From: Catalinimonas niigatensis
Lineage (GTDB): Bacteria > Bacteroidota > Bacteroidia > Cytophagales > Cyclobacteriaceae
DNA: 64,000 nt
Assembly: GCF_030506285.1 (NCBI RefSeq)
Contig: NZ_CP119422.1
Span: forward strand, 6,311,501 to 6,375,500
Direction of reading: 5' to 3'
In this document: positions 7,669 through 17,800 of the stretch, in pieces
Layout of the letters: each line of letters starts with the position of its first letter
Position numbering within the stretch: position 1 is the stretch's first letter
The notes under the pieces: model-generated
Databases searched by the model: none
Told to the model about the DNA's origin: nothing
Seen by the model: the letters and a program-made list of their open reading frames with translations, nothing else
Translations under genes and position numbers: made by a program

Positions 7669-9117
7669 TTAAAGAAATGTAATGACTACTCTTCTGTTTT
7701 TTTGTCTTGCTTCAGGAGTTTGGGCGTTGGCTACCGGTTCAGTGGCACCTTTACCGTAAGTGATGATCCTTCTTTCTCCCACACCATTCTCTATCAGGAA
7801 GCGTTTCACTTCAATGGCACGATCAATTGAAAGTTTAAGGTTATAATCTTTGCCTCCTGTATCATCTGCATGTCCTACAATTTCTACCTTAAGCCGGGGA
7901 TTTTGCTGAAGCGTTTCTACTACCTCATTCAAGGAAGTATTATAATTATTTTGTATTTCAGCAGAATTTAACTGAAAAAGCATTTCCTGGGGTGTAAACT
8001 CATTGCCAGATGATGAAGTGGATGAAGGGTCATCATTATTTGACCCTCCGGTTTTCATACGGTTAAATTCATCCAGCAACGCTCTTGTCTCATCCAGCAG
8101 TGCCTGGGTTTCCGTATCCATTCCATTGAGCCCTGAGGTATCCTGGCTGAGCATTTCCGCTCCTCTTCCTCCACCTTGTACTCGCTGCGCCAGTTGTCTC
8201 TGTCTTTCTTCATCAGTAAACATTTGCGAGGTATACATATTCGCAGAAGAACCTCCACGATTACTTACAAAAAACACTTCGTTTTTTTTATTAGCTGTAA
8301 AGTAAGCGTCAAAGCCTGTAGAATTAATCTGATCGCCTAAGTTTTCGGGTCTGGTCCAGTTGGTCCATGAAGTATCTAATCTCTGGGATACAAAAATATC
8401 AGCATTTCCATACCCCGGATGCCCGTTACTTGAAAAGAAAAGAGTTTTCTTGTCTGCTGTGAGATACGGTGATATTTCAAATCCTTCCGTGTTGATTGTA
8501 GGTCCTAGATGAATAGGCTCTGTCCACTGGTTGTCCAAAGGATCTTTGATGCTTACATACAGGTCTTCCTGCCCGATAGAATTTTCTAATTGAACAGAAA
8601 TCAGCGCTACATCCTCAGTAGGAAGTACATAAAGACTATAAAAATTACCCTGCTTACTGGTTAAGCCCGGAATAGTGATTTTATTGGGAGTACGCCAGCG
8701 CTGATCTTGTTTGAAAGACAAAGATAATCCTGCCTGCTGAGAGGCCTCAGTACCGTAGTCATTTAATAAATAAAGCGTGCTTCCACTGCTGCTGATTCCT
8801 ACGATGGCATTATTTCCTTCATTGTTCAGGGCAGATAAGTCATTTCTAGGTTCAATCCACTGACCAGCGGTATCTTTTTTTGTGTACCAGATATCCTGTC
8901 CGGCAAATATACCACCCGTATTCTGAGCATAGAGTGATCTTACAAAGAACAGGGTGCTATCCTGCTCGGAGTAGATAGGAAGGCTTTCTTCTGCATCTGA
9001 ATTTAAAGTATCCGAGAGAGGCTGTGATTCTTCAAAATAAAAGCCTTGTGCCTGTACATCCATACAATATAAGAGAGTAAGAAGTACAAATGATATATTA
9101 AGTATTGACTTGTTCAT
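7669..9117 (-). CDS. PD40 beta-propeller / OmpA-family protein, T9SS-associated
   Basis: This 482-aa protein has a signal peptide ending near VQAQG, then a region (about 40-290) with several WD40-like PD40 repeats (LPIYSEQDSTLFFVRS, ISPYLTADKKTLFFSSNGHPGYGNADIFVS, FDAYFTANKKNEVFFVSNRGG). After a low-complexity linker comes a C-terminal OmpA peptidoglycan-binding domain at about 365-482, with the NYNLKLSIDRA-type motif seen as DYNLKLSIDRAIEVKRFL and ending KNRRVVITFL. This architecture recalls PorE/Pal-like proteins that anchor type IX secretion or adhesin complexes to the cell wall. It is the last gene of the adhesin operon, 17 bases after the PorP/SprF gene. A role in anchoring or stabilising the exported adhesins is inferred from context. 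Confidence 0.85.
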   Translation of the reverse strand: MNKSILNISFVLLTLLYCMDVQAQGFYFEESQPLSDTLNSDAEESLPIYSEQDSTLFFVRSLYAQNTGGIFAGQDIWYTKKDTAGQWIEPRNDLSALNNEGNNAIVGISSSGSTLYLLNDYGTEASQQAGLSLSFKQDQRWRTPNKITIPGLTSKQGNFYSLYVLPTEDVALISVQLENSIGQEDLYVSIKDPLDNQWTEPIHLGPTINTEGFEISPYLTADKKTLFFSSNGHPGYGNADIFVSQRLDTSWTNWTRPENLGDQINSTGFDAYFTANKKNEVFFVSNRGGSSANMYTSQMFTDEERQRQLAQRVQGGGRGAEMLSQDTSGLNGMDTETQALLDETRALLDEFNRMKTGGSNNDDPSSTSSSGNEFTPQEMLFQLNSAEIQNNYNTSLNEVVETLQQNPRLKVEIVGHADDTGGKDYNLKLSIDRAIEVKRFLIENGVGERRIITYGKGATEPVANAQTPEARQKNRRVVITFL

Positions 9118-9134
9118 AGTCCGGAAATTTCAGT

Positions 9135-10169
9135 TTACCACATATAAGGTGATGTATCTTTCTTATTGAATAGCATAAAACCCAATCCTATCTCGTGTGT
9201 ACCGGATCTGAAGTCGTTGATATCTCCAATCCCCAGATCGTAGGAGTAGCCCAGATTAACCAGATTATTAAGACTTAGCCCTGCCATTGCAATTACCGTT
9301 TCTGTATTTCTGTAAGAAGCACCCAGCCAGAGCAATTCCTCGTATTTTACTCTTACATTGATATCATACAACACGGGCGCATTGGCGGTATATTTTACGA
9401 ATGCTCCCGGCGTAATCAATAATGTATTGTTAACGTTAAAACGCAGTCCTACAATTCCATAGTGTTCAATTTCTTCACTTGCTCCAATGGCACTTATATT
9501 AGCAAACAATTCATTTTGTAACAGCCTTTTGGCAGAATAACCTATATAATAATTTTCGTGGCGCAGAAAGATTCCGACATTCATATCAATATTCGTAATT
9601 CTGCCTTCCTGAGCCAGGTAAGCCTGGTAAGTAGCATCAGGAATTTCATTGTTTCCTACAGTGATACCCTCCAGATCCAGTTGTCTGCTGTTTACTCCTC
9701 CTCCAACACCGAAAGAAAGCACTGATTGACCCATGTTATAATGCAGAGCATAGGTGAGCATACCGCTCGTTTGCCCAAAAATCCCCTGTGTATCATTTAC
9801 AATATATCCCCCAATGCCATGAGAAATAGCGTTGCCTGCGCTACGAGAGGTACCTAACCTCTCGTACATACTTGGGTCACTGATACGGAGTGAGTTATTT
9901 TGAAACCCATATCTCTTCTCTTTTTTGCCCTGTAGCGGTGCATGCGCACTAATATAATAGGTCTGTGGAGCATCATTCAATCCAGACCATTGCTGACGAT
10001 AACCAATTTTGAGGTCTATAAACTCCTCAGATCCGGATATTGCGGGATTAAAAGTAATTGTATTTTGAAAAAACTGGCTAAAGCGAAATGATTGCTGTGC
10101 CATACCCGTATAGGAGATGGTCATGATCAGCATCAGTAAAATTCCACTTTTGTATATTAAATTCTTCAT
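9135..10169 (-). CDS. PorP/SprF family type IX secretion system outer-membrane protein
   Basis: This 344-aa protein with a signal peptide (ISYTGMAQQ) carries the family's N-terminal signature FRFSQFFQNTITFNPAISGSEE, then IGYRQQWSGL, and a beta-barrel body ending with a TYDLGIGDI-like strand (YSYDLGIGDINDF). PorP/SprF proteins are outer-membrane partners needed for secretion or surface attachment of particular T9SS substrates; in Flavobacterium johnsoniae SprF serves the giant adhesin SprB, encoded next to it. Here the gene lies 10 bases after a 1549-aa CHU_C adhesin, the same arrangement. The inference is that it is the dedicated export or attachment partner for the two adhesins upstream. The main T9SS core genes are not in this window. 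Confidence 0.92.
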   Translation of the reverse strand: MKNLIYKSGILLMLIMTISYTGMAQQSFRFSQFFQNTITFNPAISGSEEFIDLKIGYRQQWSGLNDAPQTYYISAHAPLQGKKEKRYGFQNNSLRISDPSMYERLGTSRSAGNAISHGIGGYIVNDTQGIFGQTSGMLTYALHYNMGQSVLSFGVGGGVNSRQLDLEGITVGNNEIPDATYQAYLAQEGRITNIDMNVGIFLRHENYYIGYSAKRLLQNELFANISAIGASEEIEHYGIVGLRFNVNNTLLITPGAFVKYTANAPVLYDINVRVKYEELLWLGASYRNTETVIAMAGLSLNNLVNLGYSYDLGIGDINDFRSGTHEIGLGFMLFNKKDTSPYMW

Positions 10170-10179
10170 CCTCTGTAAA

Positions 10180-13100
10180 TTATCTGAGTATGGTAACTGA
10201 TCCTTTGTAAGACTGTAAACCTCCGTCTACAATAATTACATAATAGTAAGTGCCAACGGGCAGCATAGCGTTTTCAGAGGTACCATCCCACGCTTGCTGG
10301 TACCCTTCAGAGCGAAAAACATTTCTTCCATATCGGTCAAAGACTTCTACCAGGACATTGGTAGCATATTGAATGTTTTCTATTTCCCACATATCATTAA
10401 CCTGATCTCCATCAGGTGTGAATGCTGTTGGGATTTCAAGAGCAATATTGGTGCAGTCAATGATATTGACTGTCAGGGTATCTACATTGCTACGGATACC
10501 ACTGGCATCTTCAACAGAGAGATAATAGGTAGCACTAACCGAAGGGCTCAGGGTGATGATACCATTAGAATAATCAAGAGCACAATCTCCCTGATCACAT
10601 TCTGAAATTAAAGTGTAGGATGTAGTATCACTCCCAGGTTCAGGCTCAATATCAATACTCACCTCAACAGTAGCTGTCTCGCCTACGCAAAGCTCCAGGG
10701 TATCTTGTATATCAAAGCTAGTGACGTAAGGTACCACGTTTACTGTAAACTGCTGCTGCGTTTGTTCTTCACCATCAGATACAGTGAGGGTAATTACCAC
10801 TTCACTTCTGATATCAGGCGGAGCACTTAAAGTAACTGTCCGGTTTGCACCATTTCCAGCCAAAGTAATTTGCTCGGCCGGAATTACCTCTTGATTAGAG
10901 GATGAGGCAGTCAGTGTAAGCTCTTCTACGTTTGTTTCCTGATCATCAATGGTAATACTAATCGGCTCACTCGTAGTACCTGCAAGTAAGTTGATATTAG
11001 CAACCGGTTGGATGATGGGTAGGTCATTGACAGATGCTACAGTAATCAGTACATTGGCTGCTTCGGCAGTAAATTCTCCTCCATCACTTGCGTTCCAGGT
11101 CAGGCTATCCTCTCCAAAATAGTTCTCATTGGGGAGGTAAGTAAGCTGATTAAGGTCGGCTGCACTGATTTCCTGGTTGACATTGACATTTTCCTCATTG
11201 AGCAACAATGTACCATTCTGAGGAAGTGCTTCAATACGAATAATCTGTAGTGAAGCTTCAGGATCAGGATTACCATAATTGTTGGTGAACTGTGATCTGC
11301 TAAAATTGTATTCCGTATCTTCATTGGTACTTATGCTAAAGTTAGTCACCCCGGTACCGATGATAATGGTTACCTGGGCTGCATTGGCTGCCAGATCCGT
11401 GCCGTCTGAGGCATTCCACCCAAACCGTATGATTCCTACTTCCTGATCCGCGGCAGCCTGGTATTGAAGATTCGCTATATTTTCAGCATTGATCTGCACC
11501 CCAGCTTCTATGGCTGTGCCATTGAGCAAGAGTGTTCCCCGAGCGGGCAGTGAGGTAATCTGGATAAAATTAAGCGGTGTATTTTCTATGTCCAGATAGT
11601 TTTCTGTGAAATCACTGGCTACAAAATTATAAGAGGTTTCTGCTTCGCCAATCGCCCTGGTAAAGTTATTGATAATAGGAGCGTCGTTGACCGGAATGAT
11701 AGCGATTAACACCTGTGCACTTTGCTCACTGACAAGGGTGCCGTCTGTGGCTGCCCAACTAAAAGCATCCTCTCCATTGTAATTTTCATTAGGGAGATAA
11801 CGCAAATTATTGATCTCCTGTAGGCTAAGCTCACTATTTGCAGGTAAGGCAACATTATTTAATCGCAGGCTACCGTTTTCAGGAACAGTACGAATGATGA
11901 TACCTGCCAGTGGATCGCCATCAGGGTCAGGAGCATTATTGACAAACTGTTGTGCAGTAAAAGTGTATGCCTGATCCTCGGGTGTCTCAGCAGAAAAACT
12001 TGAAGGTACCGGTGCATCGGGCTGAGCCGTAATGGTGATACTTACCTGTGCAACTTCTTCAGCATACTCGGCACCATCAAATGCATTCCACTCAAAACTA
12101 TCTGTACCGGAAGAATCGGGTAGGGGAAGGTAGCGTAGTTCGGAAATCTGAGCAGCACTAATGCCAAATCCGGCAGCACTATTTTCCACATCTTCAGCGG
12201 TGATGGTATCTTCAGCCACCACCAGTACTCCATTGGCGGGTAAGGCTGTGATCGCAATACTTTGTAGGCCCTGGCTTGGGCCATTATCAGGATCTTCGTA
12301 GGGAAAGTCAGCTACCGCAAAGCTAAGTGGTGCATCTTCATTGATCGTTTTGCTGAAAGAGGTGACCACGGGAGGGTCATTGGTGATAATGTTGATCTCC
12401 CGGCTAAGGGTGTTGCTGTTGTCGCTTCCGTCAGAGACACGAATACTGATCTCTTTGACTTCATCATCTTCATCGTCTTCTTCGCCAATGTTCTGATACC
12501 TGACACTTCTGATCGCCTGCTGATATTGTGCTACCGTAGCATTTCCACTCAAGGTGAGCACTCCCTCATCGTCATCCCAGCTTCCGCTGATGTTTCCATT
12601 TCCGGAAAACGACAATAAATCTTCATCATCATTATAATTCTCTTCAAAAGAAATCACAGCACTCCTCAGGTTGTCATTATCCACATCAGTAATGGTAAGG
12701 GCATTGGTAATGGCTACCGGATCATTGTCCAGAATATCATAGCTGATGGGTGAACTCTCCAGATTGGCCAACACAGGAGCGTCGTTCACTGCGGTTACCT
12801 GAAGAGATCTGCTTACGGTTTCGCTGCTGGTGGCAGGCTCTCCATTATCGGTTACTGTGAAACTAATGACTCGCTCTTCGGTAGATGGATTATTGCTATT
12901 GTTAACATAAGTAATTGAGCGAAGAATATTCTGATATACAGAAGTCGTTGCGCTGCCACTTAAGGACAACACCCCTGTTTCTTCATTGTAATCACCTTCC
13001 ACATTACTATCCTGGTCATCAAAATCAAGTATATCCTGTCCTTCCGCAAAACCTTCGGTTATCGCTACTGTGGCAGAAGTAATCTGGTTATTTTCTTCAT

Positions 13101-14829
13101 CAGATACCGTTATCGTACCGGTGACTCTGGCAGGGTTTCCATTCTCTGTATAGGACACATTACTACTTTCCAAATTGGCTAATACCGGTGCATCGTTGAT
13201 AAGAAGAACGTTTAAAACAGTGCTTCCACTGGCTGTTCCACCGTTATCATCGTCTACTTCTACAGTCAACTCATCTTCCCCGGAAAAACCATCATTGGGT
13301 TGGTAGGTCAGTCCGCTCAAAGCAAAAGCAGCCAGGGTTGACGGGCCGCTAAAGGTAATCTCATCTTCTCCATTTTCAGTACCGGAGATGAAGTCAATAA
13401 ATTCACCTTCTACGGCAATGGGGGATAGAAACAAAGTGCCGTCATCCACAGAAACTGTGACAGTGACCTCATCCTGATCAGGATCTGTGAGTGAAATACC
13501 AGAGATAGCGGTAGCTTCATCTTCTTCTACTTCTACATTGGCAGGTAAGTTAAGCACCGGCTGCTGGTTGACCGGAATTACCCTGACAAATACTTGTGCA
13601 TCATTGGCAGCAAAACTTTCCTGATCAGTGGCATTCCAGCTAAACTGATCGCTCCCGCTAAAACCAGCAGCTGGCCGGTAGCTGAGGTTAGGGATTTGAT
13701 TGGGAGCTATTTGTGTACGATTGATGATAAACTGATTATTGATCTCAGTATTGCCTAGGAAAAGCCTGCCCGATTCTGGTAATGATCCGATAATGATCCC
13801 TGCTAAGTCGCCTCCATTGGGATCGTCAAAACGCTCATTAAATTCAGATGCTTCAAAGGTGTAATTATTATCTTCATTGGTCTGTACGGAAAAGTTACCC
13901 ACGGAAGGAGGCAGGTTGATGCGTGCTCCAAAGATAGGTTGTACTACAAAAAAGTGGGATAAAGTATTGCTAACGCCATTGTTACTATCATACACACGCA
14001 GGTTGATTCTTCTGATTCCTGCCGTTCTTAATATCAGGGGCTGGTGACCATAGAAGAAGCTGAGTATCACATCTTCGTAAGTGCCTATATCAGCGGTGCC
14101 TGACAATACTATTCTTTGAGCGGTATTTTCCTCTCTTGTTAATCCTCCATCAACCCCACGGAGGAACAACCTGTCTTCAGGAGAATTAAAGCCCTCAACG
14201 AATTCAATTTCTACTCTCGTAAGTTGTGTATTGTCCGGATCAGTAATTTCTACATCTTCAAAAATCCTGATATCCTGGTTAATGATGGATTGGGAAGCAG
14301 TACTGTTGCTACTGATTTGTGGGGCATCATTGGTAGCGGATACATTGATAGAACGGCTGGCAGTACTACTTTCATTTCCCTCCGCATCTGTCACCTGTAT
14401 ATTGACAGCTAATGTTCTGTTGGTAGGGTTATCAGAGGTCAAACGATATTGGACAGAGTTCAGGGCACTTTGCATCTGCCCGAGGCTTACACCATCATTG
14501 GCTGAGGCACTCAAGAGCCTCAAAGTACCACTTGTTTCATCAAAGTGCGATTTGATATCCTCAGTGTCTATGAATAGTAGAGTATCCTGAGCGCTATTGT
14601 AGGTGCCGCCAAATGAAAATGTTGCCAGCATCATATTGGGACTGTCACTATCTTCAATGACTGCACTGCCTGCCAGAGCAACGGGATCTCCCCCTTCCTG
14701 ATAATTAATGGTTCCATTCCCTACATTGCTGATGTTGGGTGGGCTCCCCTGGGCAAGTACAACTGATGTGCATAAAAATGCCCATAGAAAAAAAATAGAG
14801 AGGCTTATTTGCTGATGTAATGTTCTCAC
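10180..14829 (-). CDS. Giant cadherin-like repeat adhesin with type B T9SS (CHU_C) sorting domain, 1549 aa
   Basis: The signal peptide is at about 1-26. The body is built of roughly 100-aa cadherin-like/CSPG-like repeats, recognised by recurring boundaries such as VNDAPVL and by the NG2/CSPG-type phrase 'FxWNAxDGxExAxxAQVxITI', repeated many times. Acidic turns (DPDGDPLAG, DDEDDEV) suggest calcium binding between repeats. Before the end is a domain with a paired-cysteine motif (CDQGDCALD), and the last ~90 residues (EIPTAFTPDGDQVNDMW through GTYYYVIIVDGG) form the gliding-motility-associated C-terminal domain, a type IX secretion signal of type B. The gene is 10 bases downstream of the larger adhesin and 10 bases before the PorP/SprF gene. 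It is likely displayed on the cell surface for adhesion, aggregation or gliding. Confidence 0.9.
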   Translation of the reverse strand: MRTLHQQISLSIFFLWAFLCTSVVLAQGSPPNISNVGNGTINYQEGGDPVALAGSAVIEDSDSPNMMLATFSFGGTYNSAQDTLLFIDTEDIKSHFDETSGTLRLLSASANDGVSLGQMQSALNSVQYRLTSDNPTNRTLAVNIQVTDAEGNESSTASRSINVSATNDAPQISSNSTASQSIINQDIRIFEDVEITDPDNTQLTRVEIEFVEGFNSPEDRLFLRGVDGGLTREENTAQRIVLSGTADIGTYEDVILSFFYGHQPLILRTAGIRRINLRVYDSNNGVSNTLSHFFVVQPIFGARINLPPSVGNFSVQTNEDNNYTFEASEFNERFDDPNGGDLAGIIIGSLPESGRLFLGNTEINNQFIINRTQIAPNQIPNLSYRPAAGFSGSDQFSWNATDQESFAANDAQVFVRVIPVNQQPVLNLPANVEVEEDEATAISGISLTDPDQDEVTVTVSVDDGTLFLSPIAVEGEFIDFISGTENGEDEITFSGPSTLAAFALSGLTYQPNDGFSGEDELTVEVDDDNGGTASGSTVLNVLLINDAPVLANLESSNVSYTENGNPARVTGTITVSDEENNQITSATVAITEGFAEGQDILDFDDQDSNVEGDYNEETGVLSLSGSATTSVYQNILRSITYVNNSNNPSTEERVISFTVTDNGEPATSSETVSRSLQVTAVNDAPVLANLESSPISYDILDNDPVAITNALTITDVDNDNLRSAVISFEENYNDDEDLLSFSGNGNISGSWDDDEGVLTLSGNATVAQYQQAIRSVRYQNIGEEDDEDDEVKEISIRVSDGSDNSNTLSREINIITNDPPVVTSFSKTINEDAPLSFAVADFPYEDPDNGPSQGLQSIAITALPANGVLVVAEDTITAEDVENSAAGFGISAAQISELRYLPLPDSSGTDSFEWNAFDGAEYAEEVAQVSITITAQPDAPVPSSFSAETPEDQAYTFTAQQFVNNAPDPDGDPLAGIIIRTVPENGSLRLNNVALPANSELSLQEINNLRYLPNENYNGEDAFSWAATDGTLVSEQSAQVLIAIIPVNDAPIINNFTRAIGEAETSYNFVASDFTENYLDIENTPLNFIQITSLPARGTLLLNGTAIEAGVQINAENIANLQYQAAADQEVGIIRFGWNASDGTDLAANAAQVTIIIGTGVTNFSISTNEDTEYNFSRSQFTNNYGNPDPEASLQIIRIEALPQNGTLLLNEENVNVNQEISAADLNQLTYLPNENYFGEDSLTWNASDGGEFTAEAANVLITVASVNDLPIIQPVANINLLAGTTSEPISITIDDQETNVEELTLTASSSNQEVIPAEQITLAGNGANRTVTLSAPPDIRSEVVITLTVSDGEEQTQQQFTVNVVPYVTSFDIQDTLELCVGETATVEVSIDIEPEPGSDTTSYTLISECDQGDCALDYSNGIITLSPSVSATYYLSVEDASGIRSNVDTLTVNIIDCTNIALEIPTAFTPDGDQVNDMWEIENIQYATNVLVEVFDRYGRNVFRSEGYQQAWDGTSENAMLPVGTYYYVIIVDGGLQSYKGSVTILR

Positions 14830-14839
14830 AATTATGTTC

Positions 14840-17800
14840 TTACTTAAGAATACTCACAGATCCACGGTGATTCCGCTCTCCATTGTTGAGCTTGATTAAA
14901 TAATAGTAAGTACCCGCAGGTAAGCGTTGACCATTTCTGGCACCATCCCAGGATTGACGATAGTCCTCTGAGAAAAATACCTGCTTTCCGTACCGATCGT
15001 ACACTTCTACTACCTGATTTTGATAAGTTTCAATATTGGTGATCACCCAAAGATCGTTGGAGCCATCTCCATTAGGCGTAAAAGCCGTAGGAATGTCTAA
15101 AGGCAAGCCATAACATTCTATGGTATTTACGATAATCGTATCGCTATTGGATGTCACGCCGTTTTCATCAGTTACAGTTACAAAATAGGTTGTATTTCCA
15201 GTAGGAGATACACTGACTTCAGCAGCATTGGCATTATCTATCATACAGTTGGCCTGGTCACAGGTCCAGGTAAAAGTATAGTTGCCGCTACCTCCACTGA
15301 CCCTTACATTTAATACTACAGGATCACCCTGGCAGATTTCTAAGTCAGTGCCTGCATCTACCTCAAGATCACTGATGTTGAAGATCAGCTTAGCATTGGC
15401 TGCTGCATAATTTTCTCCATCATAGGCATTCCAGACCAGGCTATCCATGCCTGTATAATTCTCTTCTGGCTGATAAACCAATTGACCAAGCTCTTCTATA
15501 TTCACTTCTATTGCTCCTTCAGTATCCAGTATCTCCTGGGTAATTACTTCTTCATTAAGGTAAAGCTGGCCTCTGACTGGCAACTCGCTGATCCTCAATC
15601 TTACAAATGTAAGGTTTTCGGGGGAATTATCAGGATCATTGTAATGATTTGAAAAATCAGCGTCACTAAAAGTATAGCTGCTGTTCTTGAGCAGGTCAAT
15701 ACTAAAATCAGTAAGTACAGGCAATGCATTCTGGCTAACCCTCACTTCTCTTTCCACCATATTACTTACAATCTCATTTCTATATACTGCAAAGCTTATC
15801 ACTCTGCTACCAAGGGTAGGCGCGGCAGAAGTATTAAGATATGCTATGGATCTAAGGGCATCCTGATAAGCTTGTGCAGAGTTGTCTCCACTGAGGGTTA
15901 AGATACCTTGTGTTTCATCCCAATCTACTTCAAAGGCATCATTCTCAAATACCAGCACATCCTGCTGAAGTACATACCCCTCTTCTGCAAAACGAATGAC
16001 TGCACTGGTAAGCGCTTCTTCATCAGCATCACTGACTGTCAGACTTTGTGTAATAACTTGTTGAGGATCACCAGGCTCATAAATCAGAGGATCAGTTTCA
16101 ATATTTGCAAGTTGCAAAGGGCCGTTGATCCGGCTTACGTTAATAAGCCTGGAGAGCACATTGCTTGATCCATTATTTTCATCGGTCACCTGAAAGTTGA
16201 CCCTGCGGACACCCTCCTGAGGCAAAGTACTGCTGTTGGCGTATCTTATGCTTCTTAAGAGGGTTTCATAAGAAGAAATAGGAGCATCACCAGTCAGAAT
16301 GAGTCTGTTTTCACTAACCCTTCCACTAATACCTTCGACAGGACTAAAAGTTAACAGATCTTCCCCTGCCACAAAGTTCTCACTGATAGAAATTGTTGCC
16401 GCGATTATGTTATTATTTTCCCGGTCTTCAATACTGATTGTATTACTGATCTGTACAGGATCACTTTCTTCATTGTAGTTGATAGGATCACTTTCAATAT
16501 TTGCCAAAGTTGGCGACTGATTGACCTGACTGATGGAAATACTCACAGTTGCATTAGCAGTATTGTTCTGTGGGTCTGAAGCAGAGATAGTAATGGCGTC
16601 ATTACCACTAAAATCCTCCCTGCTTTTATATTGTAAGTTGGCCAGAGCAGTATTAATATCTGCCTCTGTACCTCTAAATTCTATAGTTGCATCATCTATA
16701 CCGTCTCCTTCTACAAAGACCAAAGCATCCAGTAGTCCTGTATTGGAAAAGTTGAGTACGCCTTCCTGTACTGACATGGTGACTGTAAGCGTATCGGTTA
16801 AGTTATCTACAGATTCAATCGTTATCCTTCTGGTATCTGAGAAATTAAATGGAGTATTTTCATTTACTATCACCGAAGAAGGGAGAGTGATGCGGGGAGC
16901 GTCATTGACAGGTAGCACAGTGATGAAGACAGTAGCTGCATTTCCTACATATCCTGGCTCTATTTCATTATCCAATGCTACCCATCGGAAGCTGTCTGTT
17001 CCATTAAAATCTGTTCTGGGCACATATTGGAAACTGGATATTTGGTTAAAATTTATCAGATATCCTCCAATACTTGGATCAAGATCATTGTCCGTAAGTG
17101 TACGATTATTAACCTGTAGTGTTCCTGTTTCAGGATCAGGTAAGCGGGTGATATAAATGATGTTGTTAAATTCATCAATGTCATCCGTATAATTTTCTCT
17201 GAAATCACTGACTGTAAAACTCAAAGGTTCATCTTCAGGTATTTGTCTCTCAAAATCAGCAAGTTGAGGAGGAATATTAGAGCCATCAATCACTATATAT
17301 CTAATAATTGTAGGACTGTCTTGATCTCCATCATTCACAGTAAAATTTAGCTCTCTTGGATTAGGTACCGGATCTGACTGTTGATTGACATACGTTATAC
17401 TTGATATGGTGGAGATATAATTACTAATACTGGCCTCCCCACTTAAAGTGAGTACTCCATTCACAGCATCCCATACTCCATTAATTCCTCCAGTAGTAAT
17501 ATACTCAAGCAGATCTTCATTTTCATTATAATAAAATGGAGCAGTCTGCCCAAAAGAAACGGTGGCCGATTGGAGCGAACTGTTATCAATGTCAGTAATG
17601 GATAGTGTACTGGCAATATTTACCGGAGGGTCATTTCTGCTATAAGAAATTGGTGCTGTATTTCCTAAAGTGAGGATTGGCGCATCATTTACATTTTGTA
17701 CGGTGACCGTAAGGATAACTTCATTGCTATTGTTTTGTCCATCATTAACAATAGCAGGAACACTCAGGGTGCCGAAGAAATCCTGATTAGGCAGAATAGC

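Noticed and set aside
16533-17156. 207-codon plus-strand ORF inside the 2841-aa adhesin gene
   Set aside because: It is the antisense of a serine/threonine- and valine-rich repeat gene, with low-complexity composition and no recognisable domain.
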